A stretch of DNA of 26,201 nucleotides from Fen-1077 sp050014355 (GCA_050014355.1 JBEKDL010000019.1:1-26201), one strand, 5' to 3'. Shown: positions 1-6,517, counted from the stretch's first letter. Notes: generated by a model not told the origin, from the letters alone. Numbers and translations are program-made.

Positions 1-30
1 CGGTATCTTGCTTTCATTGGGCTCCATCCT

Positions 31-70
31 TTCCGGGATTGTTTCCTGGTGTAATTATATAATCCCGGAA
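31..70. repeat. 10-bp perfect inverted repeat around a TATAAT
   Basis: TTCCGGGATT (31-40) and AATCCCGGAA (61-70) are perfect inverted copies separated by 20 bp. On the minus strand the spacer contains TATAAT (59 down to 54). A minus-strand ATG at 17-15, preceded by GGAG, could begin a gene that leaves the window after five codons. An operator over a minus-strand promoter is therefore possible. No good -35 is visible, and the partial gene is too short to support on its own. Confidence 0.4.
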
Positions 71-154
71 GGCTGGAAGGTAAGCCTAAAGCCTGTTTTC
101 AGAGAGGTTTTTCGACAGGCTCGTATATTAAACGCACTTCATTTTCCTTGAAGT

Positions 155-191
155 CATTTTCAATTGTTGTTAAAATTAAAAATTGAAAATG
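155..191. repeat. 11-bp perfect inverted repeat
   Basis: CATTTTCAATT (155-165) and AATTGAAAATG (181-191) are perfect inverted copies with a 15-nt AT-rich loop. No T-run follows on either strand, so it is not a typical intrinsic terminator. It lies in the AT-rich gene-free stretch between the left edge and the first gene; role unknown. A 9-mer, GTAAAACCG, also occurs twice just downstream, between about 195 and 230. Confidence 0.5.
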
Positions 192-278
192 GTGGGTAAA
201 ACCGAATCTTGCTCAGAGTAAAACCGTATTGGAGGTTTTTAAATGGACAACGAGTAAAATAAGACTGGGGTCTGTGGT

Positions 279-683
279 TCAAATGAATTTTGAAATATCC
301 ATGCCTTTTTCCCGAGCAACTTTCCTCAAAATAAAAGCGAATCGCGTCCGTTTCGCTTCTTCATTACGTTCCCGGGCGACAGTATTAAGTTTGATCTCCT
401 CGGTGACTTTATCTCCCATGTAAGCGGAGAAACCTCTGGCCATGATCATCTCCGCGGCCCTTTTCTTGCTTGTACGTTCTATCGCAGCGACAAAATCGAT
501 GCCTTCACACAAGTTTTTCGGGAAATAATAGTGCTTAAAGTAAAATTCTTTGTAATTTTTTAAGGTTATATTCGGCTTAGATAGGCCAAATAAGGCCATA
601 ATTGAACGTGTAAGCCTATATACCTTCGATGCATGTTTTAATTTATGCATAATTATATCTAAAATCACTCCCAATTTTGCCAT
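279..683 (-). CDS. hypothetical protein, 134 aa
   Basis: I do not recognise this gene. It encodes a basic 134-residue protein with no signal peptide or obvious transmembrane segment. The C-terminal half (about residues 65-134) is rich in Lys, Arg and Glu and looks helical, including the run KVAREKGMDISKF. No good Shine-Dalgarno precedes the ATG at 683, so a start at the internal Met12 (650) is also possible. The gene is AT-rich compared with the rest of the window and lies beside a recombinase, which fits accessory DNA. An 8-bp inverted repeat lies 40-60 bp upstream. It is followed on the minus strand only by the gene-free left edge. Confidence 0.55.
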   Translation of the reverse strand: MAKLGVILDIIMHKLKHASKVYRLTRSIMALFGLSKPNITLKNYKEFYFKHYYFPKNLCEGIDFVAAIERTSKKRAAEMIMARGFSAYMGDKVTEEIKLNTVARERNEEAKRTRFAFILRKVAREKGMDISKFI

Positions 684-722
684 TTATGTAACATTTTAAC
701 TTCGACATATTGGCCGATTCAT

Positions 723-743
723 ATTAATGAACCTCTCATTAAT
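723..743. repeat. 8-bp inverted repeat upstream of the 134-aa gene
   Basis: ATTAATGA (723-730) and TCATTAAT (736-743) are perfect inverted copies with a 5-nt loop. It lies between the stop of the 170-aa gene and the start of the 134-aa gene, both on the minus strand. No T-run follows, so an operator for the 134-aa gene is as likely as a transcription stop. Confidence 0.4.
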
Positions 744-769
744 TACATTGTTCATGAAGTATTTTGGAA

Positions 770-1282
770 TTATCCGCCAAGCGAGGGCTCAATCTCTTCA
801 AACCAAAGCCCGGCGAAGACTGTCCAACGCTGGACGAGATTAAACTGTGTCTCTATTTGGACAAAAATAAAAGCCGGATCTCTGTAACCTGTTACCCTGT
901 CGTCACCAAAACCCTCCCGTATTTCACGGTCTAATATATGCTTACTATAGAGTTTGTTTTTTCGAAGGTATTTCATTTCAGGGGTTAGCCCCTGTTCCCA
1001 GCAGTCGCGGAAATGACGCAGGTTTTCTGGAGTAAACAATTCTTGAATTCTGGGCTCAACTATTTTTTCCAATATTCCTGTAATTCCTAATTCAAGCAGT
1101 AAATCCCGGTTGAGCCTGGTATATATGGGATTGCTTCCTTTTGTATATGCTGACAGGTATCCTCTATCCTGGAGTTCTTTTATGCGGTTTTTTTTGTTCT
1201 TTGATCGCAGCACCCCCCATAGAAACGGATCGGCGTTGAGAAAATACTTAGTCAATTTTCGGATCTGTTCACTGGTCAGCAT
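770..1282 (-). CDS. hypothetical protein, 170 aa
   Basis: I do not recognise the family. The ATG at 1282 is chosen because GGAGG lies 5 nt before it; the longer frame from a TTG at 1294 would include that ribosome binding site in the coding region. The N-terminal third (TSEQIRKLTKYF, then KNRIKELQDRGYLSAYTKG) has the look of a winged-helix fold, with basic helices and a possible wing, but this is only a resemblance. The rest is a mixed helical region ending in an acidic tail. There are no membrane segments. It is AT-rich like its 134-aa neighbour and reads away from the recombinase, so it may be cargo or a regulator of the same integrated element. Confidence 0.6.
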   Translation of the reverse strand: MLTSEQIRKLTKYFLNADPFLWGVLRSKNKKNRIKELQDRGYLSAYTKGSNPIYTRLNRDLLLELGITGILEKIVEPRIQELFTPENLRHFRDCWEQGLTPEMKYLRKNKLYSKHILDREIREGFGDDRVTGYRDPAFIFVQIETQFNLVQRWTVFAGLWFEEIEPSLGG

Positions 1283-1524
1283 ATCAACCTCCAAGAATGA
1301 AAAAACGGACTTAATATTTATTTATAACACATTATAGTCTATATTGCAAAATAAATTATCATAAACTATAATTATTCTATCGTTTCAATTAAAAGTGGAG
1401 ATATATCAATTTATGTGGGTCACGGCTGGAAAAGTTCCTTCCCAACCTTACCGGTAGTTAGAATAGCCAGCCATCTAGAAAATACCCTTCTTGAGAGATA
1501 GAAAAGATATCAAAGGAGACGGAG

Positions 1525-2799
1525 ATGTTAAAAGAACAGCCAAAATCTAAGCCATATTTTCCCGCCCTTTTGACGTTGGAGCCAACTCCTCATCTTTTCC
1601 AGGGTCCACCGCATACCGGTATCCCGCAGCGACACCGGCCCCGCCGGTTGGATACACTAAAAATACTGCGCCTCGCCGGGGAGATTCTCAGGCCGGGCAT
1701 GACCGAGGCCCAGATCGAACAAGCAACCTTGGCCTACAATGAGCGACTTATCGGTGACTGCTTAGAAAAGCTGGCGGAGACCAAGGGCATCGTTATTGCT
1801 AAATCGCTGCGCCGGGAGGACTTTCCCCATATTCGTACTTCGGAAGCGGTGGAATACTTCTTCGATGTGAAAACGGGGTTAAAAGAAAGTACCGTTCAAT
1901 CTAACCGGAAGCGCCTGAAGCCTTTCGCGGCCGAGTTCCCGGAGCTCCCCCTCGACGGGGAAATCATCCGAAAACAGTATCTGGCCCGGTTTAAGGACCA
2001 CGCCCCCAGATACCAGCGCAATATTTACGACGTCCTCGATGACTTTTACGGAACGATTAAGAGCCACTTCCACCTTCCGTTGAATCCCATGGATGAGATC
2101 AAGCGTCCCCAGGCCAGCGGGACGGGCAACACCGAGCCCCACCCGCTCAACGAGAAGTGGCTGCCCGGGTTATTCGCCGCGGCCCAAACCGACACGGAAA
2201 TGGCGGCTCTGCATACTGAGCTGGGGGCCGGCTGGCGACCCTGTGCCTACTTTCGGATAGAAGCCGTCGACGTCCGGGAGGCGCTCTACCGGGAAGGTTC
2301 GATTATCCTGTGTCACGACAAAGAAAGAACGGAATTAGCGCCAATTTTGCCGGAGACACTCCAGCTGCTGTCTCAGCTGACCTCTCCGAATCTTCGCGAT
2401 CATGATTTAATCATCCGCAGCCGCCGTGTGTGTGAGGGCGTGCGCCAGCCCATGGGCATGAAGGCCCATACGAACATGATATACGGCCTTTACGAGCGGG
2501 CGAATATCCCGGTCAACTTTGTGCCTTATGACCTGAGAGACACATTCGGCACGGTAGTTTTAAAGTACTCCCGCGACTGGTTCCTGACCGAGCGGTTGAT
2601 GCACCATGTTCTTCCCGGAGAAGGCAAAAGGTATGCCCAATATCCGATGGAACAGCTTTGCCAAGACCTGCAGGAGTTTTCGCCCCTCCGCCGTCTCCAG
2701 CCTGTACCCCCCTTCCAGGCCAGGAAGGGGGGACAAAAATTGAAGCTAAATGGGGAAGGGGGGACTCGAACCCCCACGCATTGCTGCACTGGATCCTAA
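1525..2799 (+). CDS. tyrosine recombinase / integrase, 424 aa
   Basis: Probable phage-integrase-family site-specific recombinase. AAAGGAG lies 5 nt before the ATG. After a non-conserved N-terminus (1-100), residues about 105-190 look like the core-binding domain. The catalytic domain shows R238 (GAGWRPCAYF), K266 (HDKER), Y335-x-x-R338 (PYDLRDTFGT), H360/H361 and a Tyr in KRYAQY (Y370 most likely). The usual HxxR box is therefore YxxR here, a substitution that could affect activity. The last 16 or so residues (GEGGTRTPTHCCTGS) are the antisense reading of the tRNA-Leu gene and are probably not functionally selected. Lying at the 3' side of a tRNA and reading into it is the usual position of an element's integrase. 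I am confident of the family, not of activity. Confidence 0.85.
   Translation: MLKEQPKSKPYFPALLTLEPTPHLFQGPPHTGIPQRHRPRRLDTLKILRLAGEILRPGMTEAQIEQATLAYNERLIGDCLEKLAETKGIVIAKSLRREDFPHIRTSEAVEYFFDVKTGLKESTVQSNRKRLKPFAAEFPELPLDGEIIRKQYLARFKDHAPRYQRNIYDVLDDFYGTIKSHFHLPLNPMDEIKRPQASGTGNTEPHPLNEKWLPGLFAAAQTDTEMAALHTELGAGWRPCAYFRIEAVDVREALYREGSIILCHDKERTELAPILPETLQLLSQLTSPNLRDHDLIIRSRRVCEGVRQPMGMKAHTNMIYGLYERANIPVNFVPYDLRDTFGTVVLKYSRDWFLTERLMHHVLPGEGKRYAQYPMEQLCQDLQEFSPLRRLQPVPPFQARKGGQKLKLNGEGGTRTPTHCCTGS
2707..2732. repeat. 10-bp hairpin beside the tRNA-Leu 3' end
   Basis: CCCCCCTTCC (2707-2716) and GGAAGGGGGG (2723-2732) are perfect inverted copies with a 6-nt loop. The right arm with its next two bases, GGAAGGGGGGAC (2723-2734), recurs exactly at 2754-2765, which is the acceptor/T-arm end of the tRNA. 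This gives three copies of one core within 60 bp, one of them inverted. No T-run follows on either strand, so I read it as a possible recombinase-binding or att-associated repeat rather than a terminator. Confidence 0.5.
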
Positions 2800-2832
2800 G
2801 TCCAGCCCGTCTGCCAGTTCCGGCACTCCCCC
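2751..2832 (-). tRNA. tRNA-Leu (anticodon UAG)
   Basis: The minus strand folds into an 82-nt class II tRNA. Acceptor strand GGGGGAG pairs with CTTCCCC (one G-U), followed by discriminator A. The D-stem is CCG/CGG. The anticodon stem CTGGA/TCCAG encloses loop CTTAGGA with anticodon TAG. A short variable arm (GCA/TGC) and a T-arm of five G-C pairs around TTCGAGT complete it. The 3' CCA is not encoded (TTT follows). The 3' part overlaps the last 49 bp of the integrase gene on the opposite strand. Confidence 0.95.
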
Positions 2833-2865
2833 GTGAATTTAACTGACCTGGTTCAAAGCTGAAGT

Positions 2866-2882
2866 TACTCTCCCGTACTATA
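2866..2882 (+). repeat. 17-bp direct repeat, copy 1
   Basis: TACTCTCCCGTACTATA occurs here and, identically, at 3263-3279. The similarity extends left to AAAGCTGAA (from 2855 and 3251), giving a block of about 31 bp with few differences. Each copy lies upstream of one of the two promoters that share the 19-bp motif, so this looks like a duplicated promoter region or a second shared operator. Confidence 0.55.
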
Positions 2883-2921
2883 GCATTTCTTAAAGCTGCT
2901 CACAAGTTCGCACAGTCGTTA

Positions 2922-2950
2922 TTGACAGGTCAATAAATAGATGCTATTAT
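2922..2950 (+). promoter_or_regulatory. sigma70-type promoter of the small membrane protein gene
   Basis: TTGACA (2922-2927), a 17-bp spacer, then TATTAT (2945-2950). This is a near-consensus promoter about 100 bp before the 47-codon gene at 3047. The operator-like motif begins at the last base of the -10, so a protein bound there would block initiation. Confidence 0.65.
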
Positions 2951-2987
2951 ACCTAGATATTCTATGTAATAAATGACTCTAGGTATA
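2948..2987. promoter_or_regulatory. operator-like site, probably for the PadR regulator (site 1)
   Basis: TACCTAGATATTCTATGTA (2950-2968) matches, in inverted orientation and with one mismatch in 19, the sequence 3364-3382 in the padR promoter. Its core TAGATATTCTA is nearly self-complementary. In addition TATACCTAGA (2948-2957) and TCTAGGTATA (2978-2987) form a perfect 10-bp inverted repeat. It covers the expected transcription start. Binding by the neighbouring PadR protein is inferred. Confidence 0.55.
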
Positions 2988-3046
2988 TGCGCTCGCCAGG
3001 GCAGCGGTCGCGGAGATAAAGAAACTTAAGGAGGAATTGGTTCACC

Positions 3047-3190
3047 ATGAAGTTTTTAAGTCTGGCAATCTGTTCCCTGGGTGTCTGGGTGCTGGTTAGC
3101 GCTTTCGTTACTGGTAAATGGGTCGGCATCGTTTTCGGCGCCATCACCGCTGTCCTGGCTCTTATCGGCGCCTTTGGGAAATCTTCATAA
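3047..3190 (+). CDS. small two-helix membrane protein, 47 aa
   Basis: AAGGAGG lies 9 nt upstream of the ATG in a strongly promoted stretch, which supports a real gene despite its size. The 47-residue product starts MKFLSLAICSLGVWVL and has two hydrophobic segments (about 3-22 and 26-43) joined by TGKW, with a KSS tail: a small inner-membrane hairpin protein. I do not recognise a family. Its promoter carries the same 19-bp motif as the padR promoter about 415 bp downstream, so it probably belongs to that regulon and may act at the membrane together with the HAAS-domain protein. It is monocistronic as far as can be seen. Confidence 0.65.
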   Translation: MKFLSLAICSLGVWVLVSAFVTGKWVGIVFGAITAVLALIGAFGKSS

Positions 3191-3262
3191 ACACAATATA
3201 CAGGTAGACAATAATAGACGGCTGCCCTAGCCTATTTTTAAATCTGATTTAAAGCTGAAAAA

Positions 3263-3279
3263 TACTCTCCCGTACTATA
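3263..3279 (+). repeat. 17-bp direct repeat, copy 2
   Basis: Identical to 2866-2882 and placed upstream of the padR promoter. See copy 1 for the extended similarity. Confidence 0.55.
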
Positions 3280-3329
3280 ACAATTATGTTACATTTTATA
3301 AAGTCCGCGCAAACAGCGCTTGCATACTC

Positions 3330-3358
3330 TTGCAAAGGCTGTGAATCTCTGATAGTAT
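3330..3358 (+). promoter_or_regulatory. probable promoter of the padR gene
   Basis: TTGCAA (3330-3335), a 17-bp spacer, then TAGTAT (3353-3358), with four of six consensus matches in each box. It has the same layout as the promoter at 2922-2950: the shared 19-bp motif starts 5 bp after the -10. Confidence 0.45.
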
Positions 3359-3363
3359 GGTCA

Positions 3364-3382
3364 TACATAGAATATCTAAGTA
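3364..3382. promoter_or_regulatory. operator-like site in the padR promoter (site 2)
   Basis: TACATAGAATATCTAAGTA is the inverted copy (18 of 19) of 2950-2968. Placement just after the -10 of the regulator's own gene suggests autorepression, which is common for PadR proteins. The binding itself is inferred. Confidence 0.55.
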
Positions 3383-3404
3383 GTTTTAAGATGAGGTGAC
3401 TTGC

Positions 3405-3746
3405 GTGGAACCGAGACATGATTTACTTAAAAGTAGTTCGGATTCGCTATTGCTTTCTTTGCTGGAGCGGCAGCCTTTATACGGCTATAAAATAGTCAAA
3501 GAGCTCGAAGAAAAAAGCCAGGGGTATTTTAAGCTTAAAGAGGGCACGCTCTATCCTGCTCTCCACCGGCTGGAAAAATCAGGCTTGATTACGGGAAAAT
3601 GGCAGATGCTGCCCAACGGAAGGCAGCGACGCTACTACTTTATTACCGAGAAGGGACTGGCCAAGCTGACCACGGAAAAAACACAGTGGCAGGATTTCCT
3701 GCAGGCAGTAAGACTGATTCTCGAGCCTTATCCTTCGGGTCGTTAA
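3405..3746 (+). CDS. PadR-family transcriptional regulator, 113 aa
   Basis: Winged-helix repressor of the PadR family, short (PadR-s1-like) form. The hallmark run is LLERQPLYGYKIVKELEEKS, followed by the recognition helix and wing region LKEGTLYPALHRLEKSGLI and GRQRRYYFITEKG. The GTG at 3405 is preferred because GAGGTGA lies 4 nt before it; the longer frame from the GTG at 3396 would include that site. The gene ends 12 bp before a HAAS-domain membrane protein. PadR plus HAAS/DUF1700-type membrane protein is a recurring pair in which the regulator controls the membrane gene and itself. Operator-like motifs in its own promoter and upstream of the 47-aa gene support local autoregulation. The inducing signal is unknown. 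Confidence 0.9.
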   Translation: MEPRHDLLKSSSDSLLLSLLERQPLYGYKIVKELEEKSQGYFKLKEGTLYPALHRLEKSGLITGKWQMLPNGRQRRYYFITEKGLAKLTTEKTQWQDFLQAVRLILEPYPSGR

Positions 3747-3758
3747 GAGGTGCAGGCG

Positions 3759-4724
3759 ATGACATCCGAGCTCATCCAATACCTGGAAAATATCAAGTAT
3801 AGGTCAAGACTCAATCGCCCCGATGACACAGGGGTCATGAGTGAGCTCAAAGCGCATATCGAAGATAAGCTCCAGGAACTCACATCATCCGGCCTTACCG
3901 AAGCGGAAGCGACGAAGGTCTGCCTGGGGCAAATGGGCACAACCCAGCTCGTCGCCCGCCGGATATACGAGGCTTATAGCCAGGGTAGCTGGCCGCAGGT
4001 GTTGCTGGCCGCAATGCCCCATTTACTTTTCGGTCTTCTTTTCATTCTCAACTGGTGGCATTATCCCGGCTGGCTATCCATCGTCCTCATCCTCACCCTT
4101 GCTACGACCGTCTACGGATGGTGGCACGGTAAACCTTCCTGGGTCTTCTCCTGGCTGGGCTATACCTTATTACCGGTATTGATACTCGGCCTGTTAATGC
4201 TTTATCTTCCCCGCGTATGGTCGATGTTGACGTTATTCATCTATCTCCCCCTGGCCATGTGGTGGCTCTTCCGGCTTATAATTCAAACCACCAGGAGGGA
4301 TTGGCTTTTCAGTTCTCTGATGTTGTTGCCGCTGCCGATTATCATCGGGTGGTATCTGGCGGTGTCCCCTGAAGGAAAATTCAACGGGACCAGTCTGCAG
4401 CGTTTAGACTATTTTGCGCCATGGATAGGGCTAAGCTTCATCGCCCTGGCGCTGACCATTGCGGCGTTTTTGCGCATACGCCAGCGCTCGCTGCGCGTTG
4501 GCCTGCTAGCGGTGTCCGGCCTGCTGACGCTCACCCTGGTAGCCTATTACACGGTCGGCCGACTTAACACGTTCACTTTCCTGGGGCTGGTGCTGGTGAT
4601 GTGGGGGGTGTTACTGGTCCCTGCTGTGCTGGAACGTTTTCTGGGATATGACCGGCTAACCGGCTTAAAGCGCCGGGGCGCCATAGGAGATAGCGGTGGG
4701 GAGGTAGACCGACGAGAAACGTAG
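3759..4724 (+). CDS. HAAS-domain multi-pass membrane protein, 321 aa
   Basis: The N-terminal 80 or so residues (LIQYLENIKYRSRL, then ELKAHIEDKLQELTSSGLTE and CLGQMGTTQLVARRIYEAY) match the helical HAAS/DUF1700-type domain that often accompanies PadR regulators. About eight hydrophobic helices follow, from near residue 85 to 310, giving an integral membrane protein of unknown activity. A GAGGTG 6 nt before the ATG at 3759 decides the start over the GTG at 3750. It is probably co-transcribed with padR. Its last 13 bp overlap the proposed start of the first DegV gene, so translation of that gene may be coupled. Function is unknown beyond membrane sensing or stress roles suggested for the pair. 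Confidence 0.8.
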   Translation: MTSELIQYLENIKYRSRLNRPDDTGVMSELKAHIEDKLQELTSSGLTEAEATKVCLGQMGTTQLVARRIYEAYSQGSWPQVLLAAMPHLLFGLLFILNWWHYPGWLSIVLILTLATTVYGWWHGKPSWVFSWLGYTLLPVLILGLLMLYLPRVWSMLTLFIYLPLAMWWLFRLIIQTTRRDWLFSSLMLLPLPIIIGWYLAVSPEGKFNGTSLQRLDYFAPWIGLSFIALALTIAAFLRIRQRSLRVGLLAVSGLLTLTLVAYYTVGRLNTFTFLGLVLVMWGVLLVPAVLERFLGYDRLTGLKRRGAIGDSGGEVDRRET

Positions 4725-5578
4725 CGGTTATCACGGATAGCGTAGCCTGTCTCAACCGGGAGCTGGCCGAAAAATACGAAATAGGGATTATCCCGATTAA
4801 CTTTTTTGCCGGCGGGAAAATCTACCGCGACTGGGTGGATATAACCCCCTCCGAGGCTTATAAACTGTTCCTCGAAGACCCCGATTCTTTCAACACTTCC
4901 TCCGCTTCGCCGGCGGACTGTCTCGAGGTTTTCCGTCAAGCCAGCCAGCGCGCTCCGAATATTCTGTGTATCACGCTATCCACCTCGCTAAGCACCCTCT
5001 ACAATGCCGCCAACGACGCCAGAGAACTGGCGCAGGATGAGCTGCCCGGGATAAACATCGAGGTTATGGACTCTTACTCCGCCACTCCTTCCGAGGGTAT
5101 GATAGCTCTGGCCGCTGCCCGCGCTGCCGCCGACGGTAAAAATTTGCCCGAATGCCTGCGGGAGGCGGAAAAAGTCAAGGCCAAGGTCAACGCGCTTGTC
5201 CTGCTGGATACCATACGCTATGTGTATCGTTCCGGGCGCGTACCCAAGATAGCTTCGGTAATCGGCTCGGCGCTTAATGTCCGGCCCATCTTGAGTGTCT
5301 CGAAGACAGTGCATTTTGCCGGCATGGTCCGCAGCCGGAAGCAGGGCATCGAGCGCATTCTCCAGATGATGAGAGACAGGCTGGACAAGCGCCCGGTGCA
5401 TGTAGCTGTAACGCACGCCTATGCCCTGGAGGAGGCGGAGAAATTGAAGGAGCGTATCGCCGCAGAGTTCAACTGCATCGAGCTGTGGCTTTCCGAGTTC
5501 AGCCCGGTCATGGGTTATGCCTGCGGCACCGGGACTGTCGGCACCGCTTTTTACCCGGAAGACGACAAAAAGCAATAG
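4712..5578 (+). CDS. DegV family protein (first of a tandem pair), apparent ACG start
   Basis: DegV proteins bind a fatty acid in the cytoplasm; related FakB proteins hand it to the kinase FakA. Typical DegV landmarks are present: VITDS at the N-terminus, NTSSASPADCLEVF, ITLSTSLSTLYNAA, IRYVYRSGRVPKIAS, VRPILSV and the C-terminal SPVMGYACGTGTVGTAFY. The reading frame is open from 4694, but no ATG, GTG or TTG occurs before the GTG at 4835, which would remove 41 residues including VITDS. ACG at 4712 lies 7 nt after GGGGAGG (4698-4704) and gives a 288-aa protein starting (M)RNVAVITDS, the family's normal length. The alternatives are a sequence error or ATG-to-ACG mutation, or a truncated protein. 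No fakA-like kinase gene is nearby. Confidence 0.85.
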   Translation, partial: TRNVAVITDSVACLNRELAEKYEIGIIPINFFAGGKIYRDWVDITPSEAYKLFLEDPDSFNTSSASPADCLEVFRQASQRAPNILCITLSTSLSTLYNAANDARELAQDELPGINIEVMDSYSATPSEGMIALAAARAAADGKNLPECLREAEKVKAKVNALVLLDTIRYVYRSGRVPKIASVIGSALNVRPILSVSKTVHFAGMVRSRKQGIERILQMMRDRLDKRPVHVAVTHAYALEEAEKLKERIAAEFNCIELWLSEFSPVMGYACGTGTVGTAFYPEDDKKQ

Positions 5579-5591
5579 ACATCCAGAGATA

Positions 5592-6461
5592 ATGAAGAAA
5601 GTAGTCATTGTCACCGACACTACTGCCTGTGTACCACAGGAATTAGTCACGCGGTTGGGTATTGAAGTGGTACCGGTCCAGCTCATTATTGATGAAAAGA
5701 CATACCGGGACGCCATCGATATCACACCCGCCGAGTTCTATGCCCTGCTGCGCCAGGCAAGAAAGACACCTACTACCGCCAGCACACCGCCGCAGCCTTA
5801 TCTTGATGCCTTCTGCCATGCCAGCCACCAAGCATCTGGTATTCTGTGCCTGACCGAGCCGGCGAGATTCAGCGCCATGTACACATCGGCCCGGGTAGCC
5901 ATGGACTCGGCGCGGGAAACTTGCAAGGGGGTTGATATCGAGGTGATGGAATGTACCTCCGCGGCCGCGGGACTGGGGCTGGTGGTTCTGGCGGCAGCCC
6001 GGGCCGCCGCCTTCGAAAAACCGCTGGCGGAGATTAAAGAAATCGCCAGTGAATTGATGCCCCGCGTCAATCTGTTTGCCGCCCTGGATACCTTACAGTA
6101 CCTGGTTCGAAGCGGGCGTGTGCCGCAGGCCGCCGCGCTGTTCAATTCGATACTTAATATCAAACCCGTGTTCACCCTCAATCATGCCGATGCGCATACC
6201 GTGGCCCTGCCCCGGACGATGGAGAGCGCCATGGACCGCATGCTGAAGCTCATGGAAAAAGCGGTGCCCGGGGGACAGAGCCTGCACGTGGCCGTGATGC
6301 ACGCGGACGCCCTGGAGCACGCGGCAATTTTCAAAGAACGCATTTCCTCACGGTTCGACTGCCGGGAAATTTTCATTACCGAGTTTACCCCGGTCATGGG
6401 GGTCCATACCGGTCCGGGGTTAATCGGTACGGCTTTCTATTCCGACAAACCGGAGGCGTGA
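5592..6461 (+). CDS. DegV family protein (second of a tandem pair), 289 aa
   Basis: A second fatty-acid-binding DegV protein, 13 bp after the first and almost the same length. MKKVVIVTDTTACVP fixes the N-terminus at the ATG 5592; the longer open frame upstream overlaps the first gene and has no family match. It has TPTTASTPPQPYLDAF, LQYLVRSGRVPQAAAL, IKPVFTL, a MHADALEHA segment and TPVMGVHTGPGLIGTAFY. The central segment LCLTEPARFSAMYTSA departs from the usual serine-rich SSxLSGTY pattern that the first copy keeps better, so ligand preference may differ. The two are paralogs from an old duplication, since the sequences are well diverged. Probably one transcript. Confidence 0.9.
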   Translation: MKKVVIVTDTTACVPQELVTRLGIEVVPVQLIIDEKTYRDAIDITPAEFYALLRQARKTPTTASTPPQPYLDAFCHASHQASGILCLTEPARFSAMYTSARVAMDSARETCKGVDIEVMECTSAAAGLGLVVLAAARAAAFEKPLAEIKEIASELMPRVNLFAALDTLQYLVRSGRVPQAAALFNSILNIKPVFTLNHADAHTVALPRTMESAMDRMLKLMEKAVPGGQSLHVAVMHADALEHAAIFKERISSRFDCREIFITEFTPVMGVHTGPGLIGTAFYSDKPEA

Positions 6462-6517
6462 CTCCGGAGATTGTTTCTCGGTTGCTTTTTTATGGTCAAA
6501 TCAACGGGAGGTGACCC

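Noticed and set aside
229..423. Plus-strand 64-codon frame and a four-codon ATG frame after GGAGG at 233-255
   Set aside because: The first overlaps the 134-aa gene on the other strand and has no motif; the second encodes only four residues before a stop.
4988..5725. A 245-codon open frame on the minus strand
   Set aside because: Antisense to the two DegV genes, which are well supported on the plus strand.
6462..6493. Possible terminator after the second DegV gene
   Set aside because: The stem CCGGAGA/TTCTCGG has a mismatch and two wobble pairs before a T-rich stretch; too weak to call.
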